Assembly: GCF_002163675.1 (NCBI RefSeq)
Contig: NZ_CP019334.1
Coordinates: forward strand, 1,684,001-1,748,000
DNA length: 64,000 bases
Direction of reading: 5' to 3'
DNA from: Polaribacter sp. SA4-12
Lineage (GTDB): Bacteria; Bacteroidota; Bacteroidia; Flavobacteriales; Flavobacteriaceae
Below are positions 9,123 to 18,342 of this stretch, piece after piece; within the stretch, counting starts at the first letter, position 1, and every line of letters starts with the position of its first letter. The notes beneath the pieces are model-generated. The model saw only the letters and a list, made by a program, of their open reading frames with translations, did no database searches and was not told the origin of the DNA. The position numbers and the translations under genes are program-made.

Positions 9123-9707
9123 TTATAAATCTTCTAATAGCAGCAAATATAAGTTTTTTGAGTTACTGTTTCCATAGTTTAAGAAATTATCATCATTTTT
9201 ATTAATGCTGTAATTTTTTATGGCAGAAATGTTTGTAGGTAGATTTCCTTTATGATGTATTTTAATACCAGTTAAACCTTGCCCCATATCATTAACCAAC
9301 TGACTTGTAGTTGCATAAACAATAAAATTTTGCGGCATCTCAGATAACTTCGAACTTTTTAACTGATTTGAAGAAAATAAAATATCTCCATTATCAGCAA
9401 TTAAATGCTCGCAATTCAAGAAAACAGGAACATCAGCATTAAAATTATTACTTATTTTTACATCTTTTTCACTAAAAAAAGCAGATAACTTACTATCTAA
9501 AAGAGTTAACTGTTTCCAATTATTTTCTTTTAAAATATTCTTTAAGTTATCTGTAACTTCTAATTTATCTGAAGAATACAGGAACTTCCCTCCTTTTTCA
9601 ACAAAATTATGTACAAATAAGTCATCTAAAGAAAGAGCTACTTCTTGCTTCTGAATCTCTTTATCTTCCTTTATAGGGATATTGAATAACTTTTTAAAAA
9701 AACTCAT
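9123..9707 (-). CDS. LUD domain protein
   Basis: This soluble 194-residue protein has the LUD (lactate utilization, formerly DUF162) fold of LutC/LutB-like proteins; the recognisable parts are the central NCEHLIADNGDILFSSNQL region and the QLVNDMGQGLTGIKI segment. LutC-type proteins act in lactate oxidation, but this short stand-alone form is constantly found between ftsH and cdsA in flavobacteria, and its role there is not known to me. It has no Fe-S cluster Cys motifs. Confidence 0.7.
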   Translation of the reverse strand: MSFFKKLFNIPIKEDKEIQKQEVALSLDDLFVHNFVEKGGKFLYSSDKLEVTDNLKNILKENNWKQLTLLDSKLSAFFSEKDVKISNNFNADVPVFLNCEHLIADNGDILFSSNQLKSSKLSEMPQNFIVYATTSQLVNDMGQGLTGIKIHHKGNLPTNISAIKNYSINKNDDNFLNYGNSNSKNLYLLLLEDL

Positions 9708-9725
9708 ATAATTAAAGATGTTTAA

Positions 9726-11717
9726 TTATTCTTCAGTGCTTTCTGCTACTGGTTGAATATCTTCCTTTTCTTCAATTACTTTTTCTTTTTTTGCTTCAAC
9801 CTGGGGTAAAATATCCTCAAAAGGCCTTTTTCCAAATATTTTTTCTAAATCATCTTTAAAGATAACTTCTTTTTCTAATAACAATTCAGCAAGAACAGTC
9901 AATTTATCTTTATTCTCATCTAAAATCTCTATAGCTCTTTCATATTGAGCTTCAATCATTTTAGAAATTTCTTTATCGATTTTCTTTCCAGTTTCTTCAC
10001 TATAAGGCTTTACAAAACCATCATTACCTGAAGAATCATAATACGTAATATTACCTATTTCTTCATTTAAACCATACACAGTAACCATTGCTCTAGCTTG
10101 CTTAGTAACTTTTTCTAAATCACTTAAAGCTCCTGTAGAAATTTTATCAAACATTACTTTTTCTGCTGCTCTACCACCCATTGTAGCACACATTTCATCT
10201 AACATTTGTTCAGTTTGAACAATCATTCTTTCTGCTGGTAAATACCAAGCAGCACCTAAAGATTGACCCCTAGGAACAATTGTAACCTTTACCAATGGAG
10301 CAGCATGTTCTAACATCCAACTTATAGTTGCATGACCCGCTTCATGAAAAGCAATCACTTTTTTCTCCTTTGGAGTAATCACTTTATTTTTCTTTTCTAA
10401 ACCACCAACAATTCTATCTACAGCATCTAAAAAGTCTTGATGATGAATTGCTTTTTTACCATTTCTAGCAGCAATTAAAGCAGATTCATTACACATATTA
10501 GCAATATCAGCTCCAGAAAAACCAGGAGTTTGCTGTGCTAAGAAATCAATCTTAACATCTTCTGCTAATTTTAAAGGTTTAATATGTACTTCAAAAATTT
10601 CTTTTCTTTCATTAATATTAGGTAGATCTACATAAATCTGTCTATCAAAACGACCTGCACGCATTAACGCACTATCTAAAACATCTGCTCTGTTTGTTGC
10701 AGCTAATACAATAACATTAACATCTGTACCAAAACCATCCATTTCAGTTAATAATTGATTCAACGTGTTTTCACGTTCATCATTACCACCAGTCATACTA
10801 TTTTTTCCACGAGCTCTACCAATAGCATCAATCTCATCAATAAAAATAATAGAAGGTGATTTTTCTGCAGCTTTCTTAAATAAATCTCTTACACGAGAAG
10901 CACCTACACCTACAAACATTTCAACAAAATCTGAACCAGATAAAGAGAAGAAAGGAACATCAGCTTCACCTGCAACAGCTTTAGCTAATAATGTTTTCCC
11001 TGTTCCTGGAGGCCCTACTAATAATGCTCCTTTTGGAATTTTACCTCCTAAAGATGTATATTTTTCTGGGTTTTTTAAGAAATCTACAATTTCCTGAACC
11101 TCTTCTTTTGCACCTTCTAAACCTGCTACATTTTCAAATGTAGTTTTCACCTTTGTGTCTTTATCAAAAAGTTTCGCTTTAGATTTACCAATGCTAAAAA
11201 TTTGACCTCCACCACCAGATCCTGCTCCACCACCAGACATTCTTTTCATAAAGAATAACCAAACTGCAATTAAAACAATAAATGGTAAGAAACCAATAAT
11301 CATATCTACAAAACTGGTCTTGTCTTCGTTTTTTACATCGAAGGTTAACCCATTTTCTAATTTAGCTTTTTCTAAGTTGTTCTCAAAATTCTCTAGATTC
11401 CCAATATTGTACTCATATAAAGAAGCGCCTTTTGTATAAAAAGCAGAATTTAAAAGTTTACTGTATTTTTCTTTACTTAATGCTTCTTCCTTAATAAAAA
11501 TCTGAGCGACACTATTATTTAAAATAACAATTTTAGAAATGTCATTTTCTTTTAATACTTCACTAAACTCATTTTTCGTAATACTTTTAGTAGCTAAATC
11601 TCCACTACTAAAAAATTGAAATGCGATTATTACTACAAATATTGCACCATATATCCAATATGCATTAAACTTAAATTTAGGCATATTAGGCTTACTATCT
11701 TTTTTTGAATCACTCAT
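9726..11717 (-). CDS. ftsH: ATP-dependent zinc metalloprotease FtsH
   Basis: This membrane-bound AAA+ protease degrades unfolded or surplus membrane proteins and regulatory proteins. There are two transmembrane segments (about 19-36 and 139-157) around a periplasmic domain, a Gly-rich linker, the AAA module with Walker A GPPGTGKT at 235-242, Walker B IIFIDEID at 290-297 and the second region of homology RAGRFDRQ at 353-360, then the zinc motif HEAGH at 458-462. The 663-residue length is normal. The acidic, Glu/Lys-rich C-terminus is typical of Bacteroidetes. It follows rsfS by 20 bp. Confidence 0.97.
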   Translation of the reverse strand: MSDSKKDSKPNMPKFKFNAYWIYGAIFVVIIAFQFFSSGDLATKSITKNEFSEVLKENDISKIVILNNSVAQIFIKEEALSKEKYSKLLNSAFYTKGASLYEYNIGNLENFENNLEKAKLENGLTFDVKNEDKTSFVDMIIGFLPFIVLIAVWLFFMKRMSGGGAGSGGGGQIFSIGKSKAKLFDKDTKVKTTFENVAGLEGAKEEVQEIVDFLKNPEKYTSLGGKIPKGALLVGPPGTGKTLLAKAVAGEADVPFFSLSGSDFVEMFVGVGASRVRDLFKKAAEKSPSIIFIDEIDAIGRARGKNSMTGGNDERENTLNQLLTEMDGFGTDVNVIVLAATNRADVLDSALMRAGRFDRQIYVDLPNINERKEIFEVHIKPLKLAEDVKIDFLAQQTPGFSGADIANMCNESALIAARNGKKAIHHQDFLDAVDRIVGGLEKKNKVITPKEKKVIAFHEAGHATISWMLEHAAPLVKVTIVPRGQSLGAAWYLPAERMIVQTEQMLDEMCATMGGRAAEKVMFDKISTGALSDLEKVTKQARAMVTVYGLNEEIGNITYYDSSGNDGFVKPYSEETGKKIDKEISKMIEAQYERAIEILDENKDKLTVLAELLLEKEVIFKDDLEKIFGKRPFEDILPQVEAKKEKVIEEKEDIQPVAESTEE

Positions 11718-11737
11718 TTAGTTATAAAATAAAAAAA

Positions 11738-12106
11738 TTAAACTGATTTTATCTCTGTAATTTTTGCATCACCCCAAAGACTTTCAATATCATAAAACTC
11801 ACGAATATGTTTTTGAAAAACGTGCACTGCAACGTTTACATAATCCATTAAAATCCATTCAGAGTTTGTTTGTCCTTCGATATGCCAAGGCTTGTCTTTA
11901 AGCTCTTTACTAACTATTTTCTGAATAGAACCAGAAATCGCATTTACTTGTGTATTTGAATTACCAGAGCAGATTATAAAATAATCGCAAACAGTATTTT
12001 CTATATCTCGTAAGTCTAATAATTGAATATTCTCTCCTTTAACTTCATCAATCCCTTTAATAATAAAAGCAATTAAATCATCTGTGCTTACTTGTTTCTT
12101 CGTCAT
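11738..12106 (-). CDS. rsfS: ribosome silencing factor RsfS/Iojap
   Basis: RsfS binds ribosomal protein uL14 and blocks 30S-50S joining in nutrient limitation. The 122-residue protein has the family core DYFIICSGNSNTQVNAIS and KPWHIEGQ, then WILMDYVNVAVHVFQ, ending with the YDIESLWGDA signature. It is the first gene of a seven-gene operon continuing with ftsH and phospholipid genes. A TAnnTTTG promoter box lies about 23 bp upstream of the ATG. Confidence 0.95.
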   Translation of the reverse strand: MTKKQVSTDDLIAFIIKGIDEVKGENIQLLDLRDIENTVCDYFIICSGNSNTQVNAISGSIQKIVSKELKDKPWHIEGQTNSEWILMDYVNVAVHVFQKHIREFYDIESLWGDAKITEIKSV

Positions 12107-12128
12107 TAACTTTCTTTCTAATTTAACG

Positions 12129-12147
12129 CAAAGTTATTATATTTTTG
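12129..12147. promoter_or_regulatory. divergent -7 boxes for rsfS (minus) and birA (plus)
   Basis: TAACTTTG read on the minus strand (12136 to 12129) serves rsfS, and TATTTTTG on the plus strand (12140-12147) serves birA. Both fit the Bacteroidetes TAnnTTTG consensus and lie only 3 bp apart back to back, so the two polymerases would compete. Confidence 0.5.
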
Positions 12148-12193
12148 CGAGTATTTTGTGTATTATTACAGTAGTTTACAGTTTATTTAACAC

Positions 12194-12925
12194 TTGAAAA
12201 TAATCAAACTTGATGCCATAGATTCTACAAATTCTTTTTTAAAGAATTTGTCGCTAACTTCTGCCCTAGAAAATCTAACGGTAGTTGTTACCCAAAAGCA
12301 ATCAAAAGGAAGAGGTCAACAAGAAAGTTCATGGATTTCTGAACCCTACAAAAACCTTACGTTCAGTGTATTTATCTCACTTAACGATGTGAAAATAATT
12401 CATAGAAGATATTTAAATTTCGCAATTTCTTTATCCATTTATAATGTACTTTTTGATAAAAAAATATCGAAACTTTCTATTAAATGGCCCAACGACATTC
12501 TGTCAGCAAACAAGAAAATTTGTGGAATTTTAATAGAAAATAGTTTTTTTGGAGACAAAATAAAGAGTGCTATTGTAGGAATTGGGTTAAATGTGAATCA
12601 AGAAATTTTCCCAAACTCACTTCCTAACGTTACTTCTTTAAAATTAGAAACTAAAATAACATCTGATTTAGATGTTTTGCTAAATGATATTTTAATTGAA
12701 CTTCAAAATAACATTAAGTTATTAGAATCTAAATATTTTCATCTTTTAGAAAAACAATATTTAGATGTTTTGTACAAAAAAAACATCCCTACTATGTTTA
12801 AAAATAGTAAGGATGAGATTTTTATGGGATTTATTTCCGGTGTTTCTGATGATGGAAATTTACAAATTCAATTAGAAGATGATTCTATCGCAGAATTCGG
12901 AATTAAAGAAGTTTCTATTCTTTAA
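12194..12925 (+). CDS. birA: biotin--[acetyl-CoA-carboxylase] ligase
   Basis: It attaches biotin to biotin carboxyl carrier proteins. The 243-residue protein is the catalytic-only form: there is no N-terminal helix-turn-helix, so it should not be a biotin operon repressor. Recognisable motifs are DAIDSTNSFL near the start, the biotinyl-AMP loop KGRGQQESSW, and the SIKWPNDILSANKKICGILIE strand. The start codon is TTG; no better ATG is in frame. Its stop overlaps the convergent SRPBCC gene's stop within TTAA. Confidence 0.93.
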   Translation: MKIIKLDAIDSTNSFLKNLSLTSALENLTVVVTQKQSKGRGQQESSWISEPYKNLTFSVFISLNDVKIIHRRYLNFAISLSIYNVLFDKKISKLSIKWPNDILSANKKICGILIENSFFGDKIKSAIVGIGLNVNQEIFPNSLPNVTSLKLETKITSDLDVLLNDILIELQNNIKLLESKYFHLLEKQYLDVLYKKNIPTMFKNSKDEIFMGFISGVSDDGNLQIQLEDDSIAEFGIKEVSIL

Positions 12926-13311
12926 AGTTTCCCTATATTTTCTGTAAGTGTATCTACAAATTTTGTCAATGGTTTTTTAATCATCATTGCCATCATTGGA
13001 TTAAAATCTCCTGCGAAATCTAACTTGACTTCCGTTTTATTTTCTGAAATTTCTTTAATATCTGCTGCCAATGTAAAAGGTAATTTACTACTTGCTGCAC
13101 CTAACGTAATGTTAGAAAACTCCGTTTTCTCTTTTAAAACCAATCTAATTTCCGGCATTCCTGGTAGTCCAAATATAAAAGACTCTCCATCAACTTCAAA
13201 TTTCTGAATATTCTCAGGCATGATTCCTTCAAAATTCTTTAAGTCTGTAAAAAAAGTAAATACTTCTTCAGCAGATTTTTCAACAACTACTGTATTTCCG
13301 TTTATATTCAT
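12922..13311 (-). CDS. SRPBCC-fold protein
   Basis: This 129-residue cytosolic protein shows the START/SRPBCC pattern: an opening beta strand, VVEKSAEEVFTFFTDLKNF (typical helix-grip start), a central beta-sheet, and a long C-terminal helix, KPLTKFVDTLTENI. Such proteins bind hydrophobic ligands in a central cavity. It lies 12 bp downstream of pyrE on the same strand and is probably co-transcribed; flavobacteria often keep it there. The ligand is unknown. Confidence 0.8.
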   Translation of the reverse strand: MNINGNTVVVEKSAEEVFTFFTDLKNFEGIMPENIQKFEVDGESFIFGLPGMPEIRLVLKEKTEFSNITLGAASSKLPFTLAADIKEISENKTEVKLDFAGDFNPMMAMMIKKPLTKFVDTLTENIGKL

Positions 13312-13323
13312 TCTTTAGTTTTT

Positions 13324-13965
13324 TTATTGTTTCCACTCACTCGGACTCTTTCTCCAGTCGTTTAAAGTAATTAGCTCTTTATCGGTAATATAACTACTAT
13401 CTAAAGCTTGCTCTAATAAACTTTCGTAATTACTTAACGTAGATAATCGAACTCCTTTTTCTTCAAAATTTTTGTCAGCAACGTCAAATCCGTAAGAAAA
13501 AATAGCAACCATACCTTTAACTACAGCACCTGCTTCTTTTAAAGCTTCCACTGCATTTAAGCTACTATTTCCTGTACTAATCAAATCTTCAATTACCACA
13601 ACATTTTGTCCGCTTTCTAAATGCCCTTCAATTTGGTTCTTTCTACCATGTTTTTTTGGCTCTGGCCTAACATAGATAAAAGGAACACCTAATTCTTGAG
13701 CTACTAAAATTCCAATAGCGATTGCGCCTGTAGCAACACCAGCAATTACATCTGGCTTACCGTATTCTAATTCAACAATTTTTGCAATTTCTTCTTTTAA
13801 AAAAATACGAACTGGTGGATAAGATAACGTAATTCTATTATCGCAATATATTGGAGACTTCCAACCTGACGCCCAATTAAATGGATCACTAGGGCTCAAT
13901 TTTATTGCTTTAATTTGCAATAAATGTGCAGCTGTTTTTTTTGCCGTATCTTTGTTTAAAATCAT
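13324..13965 (-). CDS. pyrE: orotate phosphoribosyltransferase
   Basis: It makes orotidine 5'-phosphate from orotate and PRPP in pyrimidine synthesis. The 213-residue protein has the PRPP-binding loop VVVIEDLISTGNSSLNA and the upstream YVRPEPKKHGRKNQIEG loop with the catalytic Lys and His. I start it at MILNKDTAKKTA, where the family begins; a longer frame would run through the divergent Nudix gene's start. With this start the -7 box TACATTTG ends only 4 bp before the ATG, so the transcript should be leaderless or nearly so. Confidence 0.94.
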   Translation of the reverse strand: MILNKDTAKKTAAHLLQIKAIKLSPSDPFNWASGWKSPIYCDNRITLSYPPVRIFLKEEIAKIVELEYGKPDVIAGVATGAIAIGILVAQELGVPFIYVRPEPKKHGRKNQIEGHLESGQNVVVIEDLISTGNSSLNAVEALKEAGAVVKGMVAIFSYGFDVADKNFEEKGVRLSTLSNYESLLEQALDSSYITDKELITLNDWRKSPSEWKQ

Positions 13966-13977
13966 AAAGCAAATGTA
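13947..13977. promoter_or_regulatory. face-to-face -7 boxes for pyrE and the Nudix gene
   Basis: TATCTTTG on the plus strand (13947-13954) fits the Nudix gene, and TACATTTG on the minus strand (13977 to 13970) fits pyrE; both match TAnnTTTG. Only 7 bp separate the two start codons. Each promoter box therefore lies inside the other gene's coding region and the two transcripts overlap. Confidence 0.55.
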
Positions 13978-14578
13978 TAAAGTTTTTGTAAATGATACTC
14001 CAATAATTATCACTTCTTCTATAAAAAAAGTAAATTCCTTTCCTACTTACCACTTTAAAAATGTTGTTTTCGATGAAATTATCCAAAAACTTACAAATAA
14101 AGAGCTAAAAGGCATTAACTTATATTCTACTGATATAGAGAACGATTGGAAGTTATTTCTTACAAATTTAAAGGTAATTCCTGCTGCAGGTGGCTTGGTT
14201 TTAAATTCTAAAAACGAGGTGTTATTTATTTACAGAAATGGTGTTTGGGATTTACCAAAAGGGTGGATTGAGAAGGGAGAAACCATTGAAATAGCTGCTA
14301 TTAGAGAAGTGGAAGAAGAATGTGGTATTTTCAATTTAAAATTGATTAAACCTTTAATTACAACGTATCATATTTATTTTCATAAAGGCGCTAAACTAAA
14401 ACAAACGTATTGGTTTTTAATGACTTCAGATTATCAGAAAGAATTAATTCCGCAAATAGAAGAAGGAATTACCCAAGTTGCTTTCAAAAATGAGGCAGAA
14501 ACCGAAGAAGTTTTCAAAAACACCTACGAAAACATTAAATTAGTGTACGATACTTACAAAGAAGGATCGTTTTCTTAA
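13973..14578 (+). CDS. Nudix hydrolase
   Basis: It hydrolyses a nucleoside diphosphate linked to another moiety. The Nudix box occupies residues 97-118 of the chosen product, GETIEIAAIREVEEECG being its core with all the Mg-binding Glu residues. The first 70 residues form a separate N-terminal region (YKVFVNDTPIIIT) seen in flavobacterial versions. I start at MYKVFVND; the upstream in-frame ATG would overlap this gene's own -7 box and the pyrE start. The substrate cannot be told from sequence. Confidence 0.88.
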   Translation: MYKVFVNDTPIIITSSIKKVNSFPTYHFKNVVFDEIIQKLTNKELKGINLYSTDIENDWKLFLTNLKVIPAAGGLVLNSKNEVLFIYRNGVWDLPKGWIEKGETIEIAAIREVEEECGIFNLKLIKPLITTYHIYFHKGAKLKQTYWFLMTSDYQKELIPQIEEGITQVAFKNEAETEEVFKNTYENIKLVYDTYKEGSFS

Positions 14579-14620
14579 AAAACCACCTATCTTTGCCGAC
14601 TTGTAAAAATTACCAAAATT

Positions 14621-16513
14621 ATGACTGATTTTATTAGAAAAATAATGCCGAATGCAAAAGATGATGTCCTTGCAGGAATAACCGTTTCTTTAGCGATGAT
14701 TCCAGAAGTTGTGGCTTTTGCTTTTGTGGCACAAATAAGCCCAATAGTAGCTTTGTTTGGTGCTTTTGTAGTAGGAATCATTTCTGCCGTTTTTGGTGGA
14801 AGACCAGGATTAATCTCTGGAGCAGCAGGTGCAGTAGCTGTTATTTTTGTACATATGATACAAGAAGGACACGCAAAAGGATTGCTTTTTGATACGCCTG
14901 TAGAAAATATGGGTTATTTTTATCTCTTAGCCGCCGTTGTTTTAATGGGAATTATACAGGTTTTTGCCGGTGTTTTTAAACTAGGAAAATTTGTACGTTT
15001 AATTCCTCATCCTGTAATGATGGGATTTGTAAACGGATTGGCCATTGTTATTTTTATGGCGCAATTAGGGATGTTTAAAGAAAATAAAAAAGATTTCTTC
15101 GGACAAAACATGCGTAATACCGAATCGAAAGAGTTGGTTTACAATGTATCTAACAACCAAGTAAAAGATATCATGTCTGGTACGGTGTTATTTTCAATTG
15201 ATGGTAAATCAATAAAAAACAGTACTACAAAGGAAGAAGTATTTTTCTTATCTGACGGACAAGTATTTGATGCAAAAACAAAGAAAGTTGTTTTTAACGC
15301 GTCAGAAGAAGGCTTTTATTCCGTAAAAGATAGCGGTGTTGTAAAAACAACCATGCAAGGAAAAACTTTATATATAATGATTGGTTTGGTTTTGCTAACT
15401 ATGTTAATTGTTTGGGGTTTACCTAAAATAACCACAAAAATACCCGCTGCATTAACTGCTATTTTAATTGTTACTTTAATTTCAATTTTTAGTGGATTGG
15501 GTTCTATTAATGTTGGCGATTTTATTAGAGATGGTGGTGGCGCAGGTTTAAACGGAATTGCAGAACTTTCTAAGAATTTAAACGTTTTAGAATTATGGAG
15601 CAACCTTCCTTTTAATTTAGATACTTTAAAATTTATAGCTCCTTATGCTTTTTTAGCAGCTTCTGTTGGTTTAATAGAAACGTTAATGACTATGAATTTG
15701 GTAGATGAATTAACAGAATCTAGAGGGAATGGAAACAAAGAATGTATTGCGCAAGGTGCAGGTAACATTGTAAGTGGCGCATTTGGAGGAACTGGTGGTT
15801 GTGGTATGATTGGGCAAACCGTTATTAATATAAATGCTGGTGGACGTGGACGTTTATCGGGTGTAATGATGGCGTTAACCTTATTAACCTTTATTTTATT
15901 TGCTGATAAATATATTGAGCAAGTACCCATTGCAGCACTTGTTGGTGTGATGTTTATGATGGTGATAGAAACTTTTGCTTGGTCTAGTTTTAGAATTTTA
16001 AAGAAAATACCAATGTCTGATGCCGCTGTATTAATCATTGTTTCTGCAGTAACTGTTTTCTTTGATTTAGCAATTGCAGTATTTGTGGGTGTTATTATTT
16101 CTGCTTTATCTTTTGCTTGGACAAGTGCTAAGAAAATTAGAGCTAGAAAACGTTTTAAAGAAGATGGAACAAAAATTTATGAAATTTGGGGACCTCTTTT
16201 CTTTGGAAGTATTACTGACTTTAATGATAAGTTTGATATAAAAAATGATCCTGATGTTATTGAAATTGACTTCGTAGAAGCGCGTATTTCTGATCACTCA
16301 GGTATAGAAGCTATCTTTATTTTGGTTGAAAAATACCAAGCTGCAGGTAAGAAAATTACATTGAAACATTTAAGTGAAGATTGTAAACTATTGTTATACA
16401 AATCTAGCCCAACGTTTAAAGATGTTATTGAAGAAGGTATTGATGACCCTCGTTATCACTTAGCTGCGAATCCTGAAGATTTCCCAAAACCTTTAGGTGA
16501 GTATAAGTTTTAA
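14621..16513 (+). CDS. SulP-family anion transporter with STAS domain
   Basis: This is an inner-membrane permease of the SLC26/SulP family (sulfate, bicarbonate or similar anions; substrate not decidable). About 10-14 hydrophobic segments begin at residue 20, with the family motif SLAMIPEVVAFAFVAQISP at about 24-42 and the core GAGNIVSGAFGGTGGCGMIG near 380. The C-terminal STAS domain (about 510-620) follows a basic linker. A hydrophilic insert of about 85 residues (about 165-250) between two membrane segments is long for the family. It is followed by a strong terminator. Confidence 0.92.
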   Translation: MTDFIRKIMPNAKDDVLAGITVSLAMIPEVVAFAFVAQISPIVALFGAFVVGIISAVFGGRPGLISGAAGAVAVIFVHMIQEGHAKGLLFDTPVENMGYFYLLAAVVLMGIIQVFAGVFKLGKFVRLIPHPVMMGFVNGLAIVIFMAQLGMFKENKKDFFGQNMRNTESKELVYNVSNNQVKDIMSGTVLFSIDGKSIKNSTTKEEVFFLSDGQVFDAKTKKVVFNASEEGFYSVKDSGVVKTTMQGKTLYIMIGLVLLTMLIVWGLPKITTKIPAALTAILIVTLISIFSGLGSINVGDFIRDGGGAGLNGIAELSKNLNVLELWSNLPFNLDTLKFIAPYAFLAASVGLIETLMTMNLVDELTESRGNGNKECIAQGAGNIVSGAFGGTGGCGMIGQTVININAGGRGRLSGVMMALTLLTFILFADKYIEQVPIAALVGVMFMMVIETFAWSSFRILKKIPMSDAAVLIIVSAVTVFFDLAIAVFVGVIISALSFAWTSAKKIRARKRFKEDGTKIYEIWGPLFFGSITDFNDKFDIKNDPDVIEIDFVEARISDHSGIEAIFILVEKYQAAGKKITLKHLSEDCKLLLYKSSPTFKDVIEEGIDDPRYHLAANPEDFPKPLGEYKF

Positions 16514-16532
16514 GGACTTTTAAAAACATAAT

Positions 16533-16567
16533 AAAAAAGCTCAACTTTTAAAAGTTGAGCTTTTTTT
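16533..16567. terminator. bidirectional rho-independent terminator
   Basis: The stem AAGCTCAACTTTT/AAAAGTTGAGCTT is flanked by an A-run and a T-run, so it can end transcription of the SulP gene from the left and of the convergent defence operon from the right. Confidence 0.85.
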
Positions 16568-16611
16568 ATGGTTTTAGAATAATTTTTATGTGATAACTGT
16601 TAAATATACAT

Positions 16612-17337
16612 TCACTTATCAAATTTAGATTTTTTGTAAAGATTATTAACTATTTTAAACCAATCTTTAAACGTCATTTCCTTAAATTCATTTTCGTAAT
16701 ATTTCATACAAAGCTCTACAGCCTCAAGTACTCTATTATTTTCTATTACAGGATTTATAGTATTCAATAATTTAAAATCAGTTACCTCTACAATTTTACC
16801 AGGATTCAATTTTAATTTAGACTCATTTACTTCATTCTTTTTATTATTATTTTCATAATTATTAAACTCAAATAATTCAGGTAATATTTTAAAGAATTGT
16901 TCTAATTTAGTACGACTAAAAATTATTATCTTTTCACCATTTTTCAGAAAACCTGAGTTGAATTTATTTTTTTCAAAATTAGACTGAAGTGAGTGTCTTG
17001 AATATAATGATACATTATTTTTTGCATTTAGCCTGTCTTTTATTTTTCCAGGATTCCAACTGACCATAGAATCATTTTCCACATCATAGCCAAGGATAAT
17101 AAATGGTATTTTTGCCTTAAAAATTTCATTAAAATGCTCACTAAATGGCAATTGAACTCGAGTTATATCTGGAGATTTTTTGAAATAAGCAGAAGATATA
17201 TTTTTTAAAAAAACAAAAAACTCCTTTTCATGAATTTGTATTAAAAAAGGATTTCCATCTTTATAGCTAAAACTTTCAATTTCATTTAAAGTTTCTACAA
17301 ATTTTAATTTTAGGTCTTTAGCTAATATCTTTCTCAT
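16612..17337 (-). CDS. uncharacterised protein, fifth gene of the MORC-type R-M operon
   Basis: This 241-residue protein has no family I can name with confidence and no signal peptide or membrane segment. The N-terminal half holds conserved-looking blocks: FLIQIHEKEFFVFLKNIS (31-48), DITRVQLPF (57-65), IPFIILGYDVENDS (77-90), WNPGKIKDRL (94-103) and VSLYSRHSLQ (109-118). Such W-N-P and SLYSR blocks are suggestive of a small nucleic-acid or nuclease-associated domain in restriction systems, but this is from memory and unverified. The C-terminal third is helical and Lys/Asn-rich. It sits 20 bp after the PD-(D/E)XK nuclease gene, so it is almost certainly a component of that system. Confidence 0.65.
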   Translation of the reverse strand: MRKILAKDLKLKFVETLNEIESFSYKDGNPFLIQIHEKEFFVFLKNISSAYFKKSPDITRVQLPFSEHFNEIFKAKIPFIILGYDVENDSMVSWNPGKIKDRLNAKNNVSLYSRHSLQSNFEKNKFNSGFLKNGEKIIIFSRTKLEQFFKILPELFEFNNYENNNKKNEVNESKLKLNPGKIVEVTDFKLLNTINPVIENNRVLEAVELCMKYYENEFKEMTFKDWFKIVNNLYKKSKFDK

Positions 17338-17357
17338 ATTATGTATTAATTATAAGT

Positions 17358-18341
17358 TTAATTTATTAAACTTAAATGAAGTAACGAATCCTCGTTAATA
17401 TTAATAACTTGCTTTATTTTTGATAAGTCGGAATCAAAATGAACTCTAGAGATCTCAGAACCAATTAATAAATTATCAATTTTTGGCACTAATTTACTAT
17501 CATAAAATGCTAAGGAGTCAATTGCCATATGATAATCAAAATATTTATCAAAAGATTTTTCAAAATCACAACCTAATGTATTTAAAATAATCTGATTTAT
17601 TTTAATTATTATTTCTTTATTATATATTTTTTCAGCTATTAACTCAAGTAAGTCAAAAATAGTTTTCCCCATACCTGTTTCAACAGTAAATAATGATGCT
17701 ATAATTAATTTTGAATTATTATTTGGATTTAATTGCTCTAGTGAAAAGGTGTGAATTCGCTTACTTTTAGAAGTACTCTTTACTTCTATTTTATCAATAC
17801 CATCGTTGAAATCAAATTTATCAGAAGGGGATACATGCCATGAGTTAATCAAATATTCAGGGTTTTTCGATTGTTCTATAACTAATAATTCAGACCAAAG
17901 TCCTTGAATTGTTTTTATTGGAAGTTTTGTAAATCTATTAAAAAGACTAATTAGATTTTCAATTTCAACTTTAAGTTCTTTTAATTTAGTAACTTCTGGT
18001 AGTTTTAAAACAAGTAAATATATTATGTTTAAAAAATATTCTTGTAAATCAACCGAACTCGTTTTCAAAGCTATAATAGTATAAACCCCTTCTATTTCTA
18101 TTTTTTTACTAGAAACTAAACTACATTTTTGATTAAAATGTATTGAAATTGCCGATAAATTTATATCAAGAACCTTTTCTTGTGATTTGATTTCACTATT
18201 TATAAAAAATAGTGGTAATCCTTTTACAGATAAACCAATTTTATGTTTCTTTATTTTGGGCAAAGAAGCAATAGCAAAGCCTTCATTATTAGAAGTGTTA
18301 TTTTTTTTAAGTTCTTGAAATATTTTGAATATAGAATTCAT
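17358..18341 (-). CDS. PD-(D/E)XK motif protein (DUF4420), putative restriction nuclease
   Basis: This is the presumed cleavage subunit of the operon. The 327-residue protein carries GLWSELLVIE at 147-156 (the family's Glu-bearing helix), W168, the strand DKFDFNDGID at 174-183, and the catalytic strand IEVKSTSKSK at 185-194, matching the D-x(n)-E-x-K pattern of PD-(D/E)XK enzymes (Asp181 or Asp177, Glu186, Lys188). The family is repeatedly found beside Z1 helicases and MORC-like ATPases. It starts 1 bp after the Z1 gene stops, so translation is probably coupled. Confidence 0.85.
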   Translation of the reverse strand: MNSIFKIFQELKKNNTSNNEGFAIASLPKIKKHKIGLSVKGLPLFFINSEIKSQEKVLDINLSAISIHFNQKCSLVSSKKIEIEGVYTIIALKTSSVDLQEYFLNIIYLLVLKLPEVTKLKELKVEIENLISLFNRFTKLPIKTIQGLWSELLVIEQSKNPEYLINSWHVSPSDKFDFNDGIDKIEVKSTSKSKRIHTFSLEQLNPNNNSKLIIASLFTVETGMGKTIFDLLELIAEKIYNKEIIIKINQIILNTLGCDFEKSFDKYFDYHMAIDSLAFYDSKLVPKIDNLLIGSEISRVHFDSDLSKIKQVININEDSLLHLSLIN

Positions 18342-18342
18342 A

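Noticed and set aside
13966..14013. Longer start for pyrE
   Set aside because: It would run through the divergent Nudix gene's start and -7 box; the family alignment starts at MILNKDTAKK.
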